Translations under genes and position numbers: made by a program
Part shown: positions 22,835 through 33,182 of the stretch, in pieces
How positions within the stretch are numbered: position 1 is the first letter of the stretch
Layout of the letters: every line of letters starts with the position of its first letter
Origin: Siphonodentalium dalli
Taxonomy: Eukaryota > Mollusca > Scaphopoda > Gadilida > Siphonodentaliidae
Length of the DNA: 64,000 nt
Direction: 5' to 3'
NCBI GenBank assembly: GCA_032622095.1
Contig: CP136066.1
Location: 61,036,609 to 61,100,608, forward strand
Notes under the pieces: model-generated
What the model was told of the DNA's origin: nothing
Database searches by the model: none
What the model saw: the letters and a program-made list of their open reading frames with translations, nothing else

Positions 22835-23390
22835 AATTTCGCAGCGGGCGAGAGAGTCTCAGATCTTTTCCTTCAGCGCACTCTTGAAGGAAACCACAGG
22901 CTGTTGTTGTAGGATTAAGGATTCCTCCAGCTGATTCCAGTCGCATATAGTTCGAACAAATGTGGAATTAGCGAACTGAGCTGACACGTATGGTATAGCC
23001 TCGTAGCACTGACTGTTGTTCCTTTAAATTAGGTGCCGAGGAATTTGGCTGGTGACGTAGCCTGTCAGAACTTTGCTCTGCGATCTAAGACGCCTTGTTT
23101 CGGGTGTAAAGTATTGATTAGGTGGTATAGCCGGGACCAATCCACCCACCACCTTACTCATGAATCCCAGCCGATTTATTTTCCGCCGTTTCTGCAATGT
23201 TGGTAAATCTAGCTCGTAGAGGATCTTGGTCATATATCCATCTTCTTTGCTCTTATAGTCTCTTTTAATGAAACGGGCTGCTCTACGCTGGATTCTTTCC
23301 AGCTTGTCGATGTGATTTTGTTGGTAGGGGTCCCAGATGGTGTCTGCGTAGTCCATGATCTTCAAACTTCTCAATTCTTCTTCTTCTGGA
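22835..23390 (-). pseudogene. LINE 3' fragment: C-terminal part of a CR1/L2-like reverse transcriptase
   Basis: On the minus strand, 23374-23024 encodes YADTIWDPYQQNHIDKLER, IQRRAARFIKRDY and LDLPTLQKRRKINRLGFM. This is the thumb/C-terminal signature of CR1/L2-type LINEs (the 'W P ... LE IQRRAARF' pattern). After one in-frame TAA the same frame continues with RNNSQCYEAIPYVSAQFANS, FVRTICDWNQL and VVSFKSALKE to about 22880, which is the usual end of these proteins. Only the last ~170 codons are present, so it is a 5'-truncated dead copy. An ATTCAG repeat near 22795-22810 may be the retrotransposon tail. Confidence 0.85.
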
Positions 23391-24094
23391 CAGGTGCATT
23401 ATGAGCAGGCCACTGGCACTACATCATGATTGTACCGGTACCACAAATTCAATTTTGAGAAAATATTCTGGTTATGGCCAGGTAGCTGAGGTACTGTTCA
23501 ATACTATAGTTGATCCGTTTCGTTATCGTACCTTAATTCTTACTGTTCCGGGAATTGAAATATTTTTTGTCACATGAAATTCAGTCTTTTTCGATATTTG
23601 CGCACATCCATGGGGAGAAATCGGCGAATCTTATATATAAGTCCACAGTTTATCCGTTTGTAGCCAATACACCATTTCCTTCTGTCAATCCGCGTTGATT
23701 CGCGACAAAATTAACTCAAAATACCACAAGGAATTATCCGCGCTTCATTTTGAAGAACGATAACTAAAAGTTAAGATTGTAATTTGGCTGCAGAAACGAA
23801 ACGAAACGAATTTTGAAACACAATAATTGTATTCACTAATATTTTCCTGTTGGTATATGGTCTACTATAGTATATGCAATCATTTATTTGAAATAATAAG
23901 TATCACTTAGAGAATAATTCTTACTGATAATTAGAAATCTCTTTATTTTGTATCCCTTTAATATTAAATAATGGCCCTGAAAATGTCTGTTTGTCAGTTT
24001 AATGTTCACTAATTATAGCTAGGCTGTTAGATAAAGTATGATATTGCTTCATTTGTCCGGGGTAGTGTATTGTCATACTGTCATAATAAACTTC
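23391..24094. other. No recognisable feature
   Basis: AT-rich spacer between the LINE fragment and the minisatellite. Confidence 0.5.
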
Positions 24095-25908
24095 AAGTAA
24101 TAAGGTAACTACTCGTCAATGATGCTTGAATACATAAATGATTAATAAGGTAACAACTACCCGTCAATGATCGACGTCTTAATATAGAAAGGTTTTATAA
24201 GGTAACTAACTACACGGCAATGATACTTATTATAGAAGGTTAATAATTTAACTTCTTGTCAATGATGCTTTAATATAGAAAGGGTTAATAAGGTAACTAT
24301 CCGTCAATAATGCTTTAGTGTAGAAATTGTTACTAAGGTAACTACATGTCAATGATGCTTTAATAAAGAAAGGGTTAATAAGATAAAGTTCTACACGTCA
24401 ATGATGCTTAAATATAGAAAGGGCTAATAGGGTAACTACACGTCAATGATGTTTTAATATAGAAAGGGTTAATATGGTAATTACACGCCAATGGTGCTTT
24501 AATATAGAAAGGGTTAATATGGTAACTACCGTCCATGATGCTTTAATATATAACTGGCTACTATGATAACTACATGTCAATGATGCTTTATTGTAGAAAG
24601 GGTTAATAATGTAACTAATCACCAATGATACTCATTATAAAAAGGGTTAATAAGGTAACTGCCTGTCAATTATTGCTTCAACGTAGAAAGGGTTAATAAG
24701 GTAATTACACGCCAATGGTGCTTTAATATAGAAAGGGTTAATATGGTAACTATCAGTCAATGATGCTTTAATATAGAAAGTGTTATAATATGGTAACTGC
24801 ACGTCAATGATGCTTTGATACAAAAATGGTTAATAAGGTCAATGGCGCTTTAATATATAAATGGTTTATAATGTAACTACTCACCAATGATACTTAGTAT
24901 AGAAAGGGTTGTTTAATGTAACTACCTGTCAATTAATGCTTTAATATAGAAAAGGTTAATAAGGTAACTACACGCCAATGATACTTAGTATAGAAAGGGT
25001 TGGTAAGGTAACTACACGACAATGATACTTTAGTATATAGAGGGTTAATTAGGCAACTACCCGTCAACGATGCTTTAAAGGGTTAACATGGTAACTACAC
25101 GTCAATGATATTTTAATAAAGAAAGGGCTAATAAGGTAACTACATGTCAATGCTGCTTTAATACAGAAATGGTTAATAAGGTAACCTCACGTCAATGATG
25201 CTTTAATATAGAAAGGGTTAATACTGTAACTACTCACCAATGATCCTTAGTATAGAACGGGTTAATAAGATAACTACCCAGCAATAATGATGCTTTAATA
25301 TAGAGAGGGTTATAATAAGGTAACTACACGTCAATGATGCTTTAATACATAAATGGTTAATAAGGTAACTACCCGCCAATGGCGCTTTAATATAGAAAGG
25401 GTTAATAATGCAACTACTCGCCAATGATACTTAGTATAGAAAGGGTTAATAAGGTAACTACCTGTCAATTAATGCTTTAATATAGAAAGGGTTAATAAGG
25501 TAACTACACGCCAACGGTACTTAGTATAGAAAGGGTTAATAAGGTAACTATATACGACAATGATACTTTGATATATACAGAGTTAAGGAGCCAACTACCC
25601 GTGATGCTATACTATAGAAAGGGTTAACATTGTAACTACACATCAATGATATTTTAATATAGAAAGGGTTAATAAGGTAACTACGCGTCAATGATGCTTT
25701 AATAAAGAAAGGGTTAATAAGGTAACTTCACATCAATGGTGCTTTAATATAGAAAGGGTTTATAATGTAACTACTCACCAATGTTACTTAGTATAGAAAG
25801 GGTTAATAAGGTAACTACCTGTCAATTAATGATTTAATATAGAATGGTTAATAAGGTAACTACACGCCAATGGTGCTGTAATATAGAAAGGGTTAATAAG
25901 GTGACTTC
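24095..25908. repeat. 1.8-kb minisatellite, about 30 diverged copies of a 55-60-bp unit
   Basis: The unit is GGGTTAATAAGGTAACTACA, CGTCAATGATGCTTTA, ATATAGAAA. Copies vary in length and sequence; variants such as TCACCAATGATACTTAGTAT recur at intervals, suggesting an older multi-unit period. Every unit keeps AAAGGGTTAA. The same end sequence, inverted, forms the short array at 50345-50590. Minus-strand ORFs of about 60 codons are repeat artefacts. Confidence 0.9.
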
Positions 25909-25919
25909 AATGCAGATTA

Positions 25920-26230
25920 TACAGTTTAACAAAATACCACAGGTGTATATATCCGGGTGAACACTGTAGTAAATACCTGGGCGAAACCCTGGTGTAAATA
26001 CCTGGGTGTAAATACCTGGTGTAAATACCTGGGTGTAAATCCGTAAAAACCCGGGTAAACTGGGGTTTATACCTAACATATATAGAAAACACCTGGGTAA
26101 ATCTATATAAATCCCTGATTTACCTGGGTGTAACCTGGGTGTGACCTGGGTGGAACCAGGGTAAAACCTATATGTACCGGGGTATACCTAGGTAAACACC
26201 AAGATTTACCCAGGTACATTTTTATATGGG
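25920..26230. repeat. CCTGGGTG element, second copy
   Basis: Repeats of TAAATACCTGGGTG and ACCTGGGTGTAACCTGGGTG occupy this block, which ends TTTACCCAGGTACATTTTTA followed by TATGGG. That end is the complement of the left end of the element at 12006. The two loci share the terminus but differ in the length and order of their internal repeats. Confidence 0.8.
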
Positions 26231-27150
26231 AATCGACAGTACCATCTATATTAAGAAACACGCGCCACACAATGTAGTGCTAGGCGTGGAAACTGACCTA
26301 AATAGCCGAATGCAGTGACTTACCTAAAGATGGGAGATAGAGCTATATCACAATTATTTTTTTGGCTTCTAAACTGTGGAGGAAAGGGGTCCAAGCGTAC
26401 ATGTATATATTCGATTGAATGCTACCTTTTGAACTGAATTGGGTATGATATATATACATGTCCATAAATCAGCTAAATTGTACAACATTTTACTTAATAA
26501 TATGATTTTGATCTTTGGGATATAAATAGTGTGGGGGCGACTATGTGCAGTGCTCGCATAATGGAATCACTGCCATGGTAAGCGGCGGAGATCGACCCTC
26601 TGATGGTGATAGTTCCGGAACATTGCCGTTTGCGGACCGGATTTGTGCCCTCGGTGGCTTTCTTGGACGTTTCTTCCAAAATTAGGACAGAAGTTTCCTA
26701 TATCACGTGATTCATTTTCATTGTAAATATGTTATGAATATATACAGTCTAAATGTACATGTTAAAATGCTGAATACAAAGTTGAAGTTGAAGAAGGTAG
26801 ATTATCAACGTTTGAACATGACATTATTATAGGGCTGCGCAGGGATCTATACTTGTCATATCTTATCGATGTCTGAGATACAACATTAACAGGAACAGGA
26901 ACAACTTACGTCACTGAAGTAATCTCTAAACCTATGCGGTTTTATTCTAAATTTGTTTAAACCACATATAAACGTTTGTCTGACGGAAGAGTCTGGTGGA
27001 AATCCGCAATGGACATTAAACAGTTAATAGCCGTTAATCATTTAATAGATGTTCGCCAAATGGACATAATCCATTTCTCTCCGAGTGCAACAACTCCTGC
27101 AACAAATATCTAGCTCACCCACTGCATGAGTTCCAGATATCAGCTATCCG
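26231..27150. other. No confident gene; one GC-richer open stretch on the minus strand
   Basis: A minus-strand reading frame at 26494-26679 (starting only at TTG) encodes GTNPVRKRQCSGTITIRGSI. It is GC-richer than its surroundings. I do not recognise it and no exon boundaries are convincing. Confidence 0.3.
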
Positions 27151-27151
27151 A

Positions 27152-27445
27152 ACGTCTGAAGCGACAGTTTGGAGATTACATTAATAATGTAGGTTCCTGA
27201 ACGTCTGAAGCGACCGTTTAGAGATTGCATTAATGACGTAGGTTCCTGAACGTCTGAAGCTACGGTTTAGAGACTACATTAATGATGTATGTTCCTGAAT
27301 GTCTGAAGCTACGGTTTAGAGATTACATTAATGACGTATGTTCCTGAACGTCTGAAGCGACGGTTTAGTGACTACATTAGTGACGTAGGTTCCTGAACGT
27401 CTGAAGCGACCGTTTAGAGTTTGTATTAGTGACGTAGGTTCCTGG
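27152..27445. repeat. 49-bp minisatellite, six copies, just downstream of the B-box gene
   Basis: Unit CGTCTGAAGCGACCGTTTAG, AGATTACATTAATGACGTAG, GTTCCTGAA. Copies differ by one to five bases. The array lies 170-460 bp past the stop codon of the minus-strand gene, so it may fall in its 3' untranslated region or just beyond. Confidence 0.9.
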
Positions 27446-27612
27446 CTTGATTAAGTTGTAGGCAAATCAGACGGGAATGTTCACAATCATTGACGTGTCA
27501 ATATGATTGTAATGAGCAGGTCACAGTAGTCAATACAATCGTGTGTATAACACATAGCAGTCATAAGAAACATAAAATTGTATAGAAAAATACTCACGAA
27601 TTTAACTATTGA

Positions 27613-30600
27613 TCAGGCATCACTGGAAAATATGATTATATGTCTCGGATCTCCAGTTGAACTCACGACAATATGCCCAGAATCTGTATGATAAGATAGT
27701 GTTCGTGGCATGCCGATTCCGTCATCGTATGTGAGTAATGTTCTGCGAAATCGACCGTCTGTATGGTACTCTATCACACATCTTGATTCACGAAATACCT
27801 CACACATATGATCACCAATGATACAAACACAATTCGCTTGGCGAACAAGTTGTTGGTAGCTGGTAATATTCCCTTCCAATGCAACAGTTTGTGCATAGCA
27901 GTCACTGACGATTGGAACGCAATTGTTTGGACCCAACACAACAAACATAGGACATGTATATGTGCCTGGGAAACTGCCATGTACTTGACCAGTAGCACTC
28001 ATTGTAGACAGGCGCCAACAACCGTGAGACTTCTGTAAGACAATAAAACCTTCACCGACGGTGCATATACCTGTGCATTCATCAAAACCACAGTCAATTG
28101 ACCTTAACAGAGAAAGGCTTTCGATGCTATAGACCCGGATATTGCTGTCAGATTCGCTTGTGTAAATCTCTACGTCCCGGATGCAGAAATCGTTTACGCA
28201 CGCAACTGTTTTATTGCACGAAAATTGCATTCCGCTCTCACTAAGCTTTCTGATCATGTTCGGCAGTTTGGTTGTGAGTAAGATATTAGCGGGGCTGGAT
28301 TGTATGTAGCGGGCGACAGGATCAAAGCCTGTAAAAGGAAATTCGATCAGCTTCTTGTATATTGCACCGCTCTGGTTACCGCTCATTGGTTGACTTCCTG
28401 TCGGCTTGCATGTTGCGGCGATCTGATTTTCGCTCATTGATTGACTTCCGGTCGGATTGTACGTTGCGGCGCTCTGCGTATCGCTCATTAGTTGACATGT
28501 TGTCGACTTGCATGTTGTGGTGTTCAGTTTATCGTTCATTGCTTGACCTGTTGTCGACTTACATGTTGTGGTGTTCAGTTTATCTTTCTTTGCTTGACCT
28601 GTTTTCGACTTACATGTTGTCGACTTACTCTGATTTTCGTTCTTTGCTTGACCTGTTCTCGACTTACATGTTGTCGACTTACTCTGCTTTTCGCTCGATG
28701 GTTGACCTTTTGTCGACTTGCATGTTCCTTCACTCTGTGTATCGCTCACTGGATGACTTTCTGTCGACGTGGATGATCCTGCGCTCAGGTGTTCGATCAT
28801 TGGTTGACTTTTTGTAGCCTTGCATGTCACAGCGCTCTGCTTACCGCTCACTTGTTGACTTGTTGTCGAATTGCATGTTGCAGAGCTCTGCTTTTCACTC
28901 GTTTGTTGACTGTTTATCGACATGCATGTTTCGGAGCTCTGCTCGCTGTTCATTGGTTGACTTGTTGTCGACTTGCAAGCTGCGACGCTCTGCGTATCGT
29001 TCATTGGTTGACTTGTTCTCGACTTGCATGCTGCGACGCTCTGCCTACCGATCATTGATTGACTTGGTGTCGACTTGCATGCTGCGATGCTCTGCGTATC
29101 GTTCATTGGTTGGCGTTGTGTCGACTTGGATGTTGCGGTGGTTTGGTTATCGTTCATTGGTTGGCTTTTGGGCGACTTGCATGTTGCGGCTATCTGCTTT
29201 TCGCTCGTCGGTTGACCTTCTGTCGACATGCATGCTGCGGAGCTCTGCTCGCCGCTTATTGGTTCACTTTTTGTCGACATGCATGTTGCGGAGCTATGCA
29301 TGTCGGTCATTTGTTGGCGTTGTGTCGAATTGGACCTTGCGGTGCTTTGGTTATCGTTCATTTGTTGACTTGTGGTCGACTTACATGTTGCGACACTCTG
29401 CTTGTCGCTCGTTGGTTGACCTTTTTTCGACTTGCATGTTCCTTCACTTTGTGTATCGCTCATTGTATGACTTTCTGTCAACATGGATGATCCTGCGCTC
29501 AAGTTTTCGCTCATTTGTTGACTTTTTGTAGATCTGCATGTTGCAGAGCTATGCTTTTTGGTCGTTTGTTGACTTTTTGTCGACATGCATGTTGCGGAGC
29601 TCTGCGCGCTGTTCATTGGTTGACTTGTTGTAGACTTGCATGCCGCGATGCTCTGCGAATCGTTCGTTGGTTGGCGTTGTGTCGACTTTAACGTTGCGGT
29701 GCTTCGGTTATCGTTCACTGGTTGACTGTTGGGCGACTTGCATGTTGTGGAGCTCTGCTCACCGTTCATTGGTTGACTTTTTGACGACATGCATGTTGTG
29801 CTGTTTAATGTATCGTTCATTGCTTGACCTGTGGTCGACTTACATGTTGCGACACTCTGCTTTGCACTCGTTGGTTGACCTTTTGTCGACTTGCATGTTC
29901 CTTCACTCTGTGTATCGCTCATTGGATGACTTTCTGTAGACTTCCGTGTCACAGCGCTCTGCTTACCGCTCACTGGTTGACTTGCTGTCGACTTGCACGT
30001 TTCGGAGCTCGGCTTTTCGCTCGGTTGTTGACTTTTTGTCGACATGCATGTTGCGGAGCTCTGCTTACTGTTAATTGGTTGACTTGTTGTCGACTTGCAT
30101 GTTGTGGAGCTCTGCTCGCTGTTCATTGGTTGACTTGCTGTCGACTTGCATGCTGCGACGCTCTGCGTATCGTTCATTGGTTGGCGCTGTGTCGACTTGG
30201 ACTTTGCGGTGCTTTGGTTATCGTTCGACGGTTGACGTTTTGTCGAATTGGATGTTGCTGTGCTCTGCTCACCGATCATTGGTTGACTTGGTGTCGACTT
30301 GCATGCTGCGATGCTCTGCGTATCGTTCGTTGGTTGGCGTTGTGTCGACTTTAACGTTGCGGTGCTTCGGTTATCGTTCACTGGTTGACTGTTGGGCGAC
30401 TTGCATGTTGCGGAGCTCTGCTCACCGTTCATTGGTTGACTTTTTGACGACATGCATGTTGTGCTGTTTAATGTATCGTTCATTGCTTGACCTGTGGTCG
30501 ACTTACATGTTGCGACACTCTGCTTTGCACTCGTTGGTTGACCTTTTGTCGACTTGCATGTTCCTTCACTCTGTGTATCGCTCATTGGATGACTTTCTGT

Positions 30601-32313
30601 AGACTTCCGTGTCACAGCGCTCTGCTTACCGCTCACTGGTTGACTTGCTGTCGACTTGCACGTTTCGGAGCTCGGCTTTTCGCTCGGTTGTTGACTTTTT
30701 GTCGACATGCATGTTGCGGAGCTCTGCTTACTGTTAATTGGTTGACTTGTTGTCGACTTGCATGTTGTGGAGCTCTGCTCGCTGTTCATTGGTTGACTTG
30801 TTGTCGATTTGCATGCTGCGACGCTCTGCGTATCGTTCATTGGTTGGCGCTGCGTCGACTTGGACTTTGCGGTGCTTTGGTTATCGTTCGACGGTTGACG
30901 TTTTGTCGAATTGGATGTTGCTGTGCTCTGCTTACCGATCATTGGTTGACTTGGTGTCGACTTGCATGCTGTGGTGCTCTGTGTATCGTTTATTGGTAGA
31001 CTTTTGGGCGACATGCATGCTGCGATGCTCTGCTCGCTGTTCGTTGGTTGACTTGTTGTCGACTTGCATGCTGCGATGCTCTGTGTATCGTTCATTGGTT
31101 GGCGTTGTCTCGACTTGGATGTTGCGGTGCTTTGATTATCGTTCATTGGTTGATTGTGTGTCGACTTGCATGTTGCGGCGCTAAGCTTTTCGCTCGTTGT
31201 TTGACATTCTGTCGGCATGCATGTTGTGGAGTTCTGCTCATCGCTCATTGGTTGATCTTTTGATGACTTACATGTTGCGGCGCTCTGCGTATCGTTCATT
31301 GGTTGACTATTTGACACAGTTTCATCAGTTGGGCAATCTTCGTGTGAAGTCTGCGGAATATGCGCAGTGTACACTCTGGCGGACTCTTCGGGTGGGCACA
31401 TATCTGCCGACTTCTCGGAATGCGTATTTACTAATGCAGGTGATGTCACAGGCCCCTTGTATTCTGTCCGAATTGAATCCGCCACATCAGCGTCGGTAGA
31501 ATGTGATTCTATCGGTTCTGTAGAGTCCGAACTCGACTTTGGTGTTATTTGTTCTATAGGTTCAAACAAAAGCTCACTGGGTGGCACAGTTAGCAAGTCT
31601 GGTGTTGTCTGATCTAATTGCCGTCCTTTATATTCCCGGGTGTCAAGACCAATCGTAGATAGTTCATCTATTAGGTTCTTAACTGTAGACTTTTCGATAT
31701 AAACAGGTTCATGGAATTCATCAAACGATAAGCATTCGATGTGTTTCAGATGTTGAGATACCGCGGACAATCCATCGTGACATTCTTCGAGTTCGCTCCT
31801 CATCTTATTGAGATCATTCCCGTTTGAATCGCTTTCTTGTTGCTGAGCCGCGGAACTCCCTCCGTCAATATAGAGTAAACGATTAAGCGTACCGTTAAAA
31901 TCAGATAATGTGTCCACTCTCTCCAAATGCTTTTCCAAACAGTTGGCACGATCTAGCGATCCTTTGTTTACATTGAGGATGGCATCGGCCTCAAATCGGT
32001 CAGCAACGCTCCTCAGCTGATCGCATAATGTATGTACGGTGTTGACTGCTTCCCCGTGATGTTTCCGAATCGCTCCCTGTAGTTCCGCCAAAGACATTTT
32101 CGTGTCTGCACAGCGTTGCGTACTTTTTCTGAGCACAACACGAGCCGTTTGGGCTTCATTGCGGAAATATTCGAGAGCATCCTCCATCGTCTTGATTTCG
32201 CAACCAACATTTGACATCGCGTGGCAATCAGGGCAGCAATATATTCCATGGTTCAAACAAAACGATAACTTGGATTCTGTGTGAAACAGACACAAACGCT
32301 GATTCGAGGCCAT
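27613..32313 (-). CDS. B-box/coiled-coil/propeller (TRIM-like) protein with ~57 tandem 17-residue repeats
   Basis: An uninterrupted 1566-codon ORF. Residues 8-38 form a B-box-like zinc site (C8, H11, C19, H22, C27, C30, H31, C38), followed by a probable coiled coil (about 45-135). Residues about 330-1316 are tandem 17-residue units such as KSTTSQPMNSEQSSTTC, rich in Ser/Thr/Gln with one Cys each. A few units are 18 residues long. The last 250 residues (from KKLIEFPFTGFDPVARY) contain NIRVYSIES, VPIVSDCYAQTVALEG and GHIVVSSTGDPRHIIIFSS, which suggests a beta-propeller as in NHL-type TRIM proteins. There is no RING domain, so ubiquitin-ligase activity cannot be assumed; such proteins often act as scaffolds or immune-related sensors (family knowledge). 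On the minus strand the ATG is preceded by TTTTTCAG then GTTTAACTTCTG, giving an acceptor and an in-frame TAA. The start is therefore well supported and the coding part is a single exon after a 5'UTR intron. The repeat block is unusual for the family. The antisense ORFs are shadows. Confidence 0.88.
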   Translation of the reverse strand: MASNQRLCLFHTESKLSFCLNHGIYCCPDCHAMSNVGCEIKTMEDALEYFRNEAQTARVVLRKSTQRCADTKMSLAELQGAIRKHHGEAVNTVHTLCDQLRSVADRFEADAILNVNKGSLDRANCLEKHLERVDTLSDFNGTLNRLLYIDGGSSAAQQQESDSNGNDLNKMRSELEECHDGLSAVSQHLKHIECLSFDEFHEPVYIEKSTVKNLIDELSTIGLDTREYKGRQLDQTTPDLLTVPPSELLFEPIEQITPKSSSDSTEPIESHSTDADVADSIRTEYKGPVTSPALVNTHSEKSADMCPPEESARVYTAHIPQTSHEDCPTDETVSNSQPMNDTQSAATCKSSKDQPMSDEQNSTTCMPTECQTTSEKLSAATCKSTHNQPMNDNQSTATSKSRQRQPMNDTQSIAACKSTTSQPTNSEQSIAACMSPKSLPINDTQSTTACKSTPSQPMIGKQSTATSNSTKRQPSNDNQSTAKSKSTQRQPMNDTQSVAACKSTTSQPMNSEQSSTTCKSTTSQPINSKQSSATCMSTKSQQPSEKPSSETCKSTASQPVSGKQSAVTRKSTESHPMSDTQSEGTCKSTKGQPTSAKQSVATCKSTTGQAMNDTLNSTTCMSSKSQPMNGEQSSATCKSPNSQPVNDNRSTATLKSTQRQPTNDTQSIAACKSTPSQPMIGEQSTATSNSTKRQPSNDNQSTAKSKSTQRQPMNDTQSVAACKSTASQPMNSEQSSTTCKSTTSQPINSKQSSATCMSTKSQQPSEKPSSETCKSTASQPVSGKQSAVTRKSTESHPMSDTQSEGTCKSTKGQPTSAKQSVATCKSTTGQAMNDTLNSTTCMSSKSQPMNGEQSSTTCKSPNSQPVNDNRSTATLKSTQRQPTNDSQSIAACKSTTSQPMNSAQSSATCMSTKSQQTTKKHSSATCRSTKSQQMSENLSAGSSMLTESHTMSDTQSEGTCKSKKGQPTSDKQSVATCKSTTSQQMNDNQSTARSNSTQRQQMTDMHSSATCMSTKSEPISGEQSSAACMSTEGQPTSEKQIAATCKSPKSQPMNDNQTTATSKSTQRQPMNDTQSIAACKSTPSQSMIGRQSVAACKSRTSQPMNDTQSVAACKSTTSQPMNSEQSSETCMSINSQQTSEKQSSATCNSTTSQQVSGKQSAVTCKATKSQPMIEHLSAGSSTSTESHPVSDTQSEGTCKSTKGQPSSEKQSKSTTCKSRTGQAKNENQSKSTTCKSKTGQAKKDKLNTTTCKSTTGQAMNDKLNTTTCKSTTCQLMSDTQSAATYNPTGSQSMSENQIAATCKPTGSQPMSGNQSGAIYKKLIEFPFTGFDPVARYIQSSPANILLTTKLPNMIRKLSESGMQFSCNKTVACVNDFCIRDVEIYTSESDSNIRVYSIESLSLLRSIDCGFDECTGICTVGEGFIVLQKSHGCWRLSTMSATGQVHGSFPGTYTCPMFVVLGPNNCVPIVSDCYAQTVALEGNITSYQQLVRQANCVCIIGDHMCEVFRESRCVIEYHTDGRFRRTLLTYDDGIGMPRTLSYHTDSGHIVVSSTGDPRHIIIFSSDA
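28365..31315 (-). repeat. Coding 51-bp minisatellite with a 663-bp (13-unit) higher-order duplication
   Basis: A 51-bp unit is repeated about 57 times inside the B-box gene and never breaks the frame. GTCGACTTTAACGTTGCGGT at 29681 recurs at 30344, exactly 663 bp or 13 units away, and the following ~600 bp are nearly identical. A block of 13 units was therefore duplicated recently. Many units carry GTCGAC and TGCATG. Several other frames are also free of stops over hundreds of bases, giving long but spurious plus-strand ORFs. Confidence 0.92.
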
Positions 32314-32345
32314 CAGAAGTTAAACCTGAAAAATATAGAAATTTG
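32314..32345 (-). promoter_or_regulatory. Probable 3' splice site of a 5'UTR intron
   Basis: On the minus strand a T-rich tract (AAATTTCTATATTTTTCAG) ends in AG at 32327-32326, 12 bases before the ATG. The 12 bases contain TAA in frame. The upstream exon and promoter cannot be located from sequence alone. Confidence 0.6.
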
Positions 32346-33104
32346 TGTGTGCATTCACTGGTTCCACGTGTAAGACTATTAACTTGTAGTAGAGTCGCTT
32401 ATGTCCGATTTTGGGCTCCCGTGGGAAATTCATGAACAAATATAGAGACCATGTTTATGAGCCAGTATATGGTCTCTACTTCGGAAAAAACAATTGTTAG
32501 ACCCCCTGGGGTCGCGACTGGGTGGTCTAATGACGTCACAAAGATTGCCGCCATGCTAATTTTGTTAAGTTCGCTATTGTTTGATTTCATGATAAAAAAT
32601 ATAATTGTGATATAAAATATATGACAACCCTTTTGTACAGTGTACGGTGGGACGCCATGTTATATTTTTGGTTAAAAATTTGTCCACTCGATCAAAGATG
32701 ACTGCAAAAATGGCGACCGGATGTGGGAAAATGGATGTCGCCTACATTATTTCCGGTGACAATTAGGGAATATACTTCTCTTCAATCATGATAACAAATC
32801 ACTTAGGCATCACATTAGTTGATTTCTTGAATCATGACATTGATTGTCTTCTCCAAATGCGATGATTTAATGATTGATTGTTTATTTGCAAAGCCAACAT
32901 TTAAGTTGGAACATAGCCAAAACATATATATACATATATACACAGAAACAGTTTATACAAACAATTTATACTTTAACAATTATCATTATCATATTTTCGT
33001 AACAAATCCACCATAATACAATAACTGTACACAGCACTTATACATAATATTCATTAACAATTACCTTGCATAAGTATGCATTTCCCAATTTATGGATGTG
33101 TCGC
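32328..33104. other. Upstream region of the B-box gene; one hairpin, no gene
   Basis: TAGAGACCAT at 32443 pairs with ATGGTCTCTA ending at 32478. Several ATGGCGACC/CGCCAT words (YY1-like) occur at 32540-32720. No TATA element or start site can be placed with confidence. The part after 32880 may be the 3' flank of the LINE at 33183. Confidence 0.4.
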
Positions 33105-33165
33105 ATTACACACACACACATATATATATACACATACAAACATACATGTATATATATTTCATCTG
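33105..33165. repeat. CA/TA microsatellite
   Basis: ACACACACACACATATATAT followed by further CATACAAACATACATGTATA runs. It lies just past the stop of the LINE ORF, where a retrotransposon tail would be. Confidence 0.8.
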
Positions 33166-33182
33166 TGTATATAATATTATAT

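Noticed and set aside
28362-31499. Plus-strand ORFs up to 235 codons
   Set aside because: Antisense reading of the 51-bp coding repeats of the B-box gene; the minus frame is continuous across unique ends as well.
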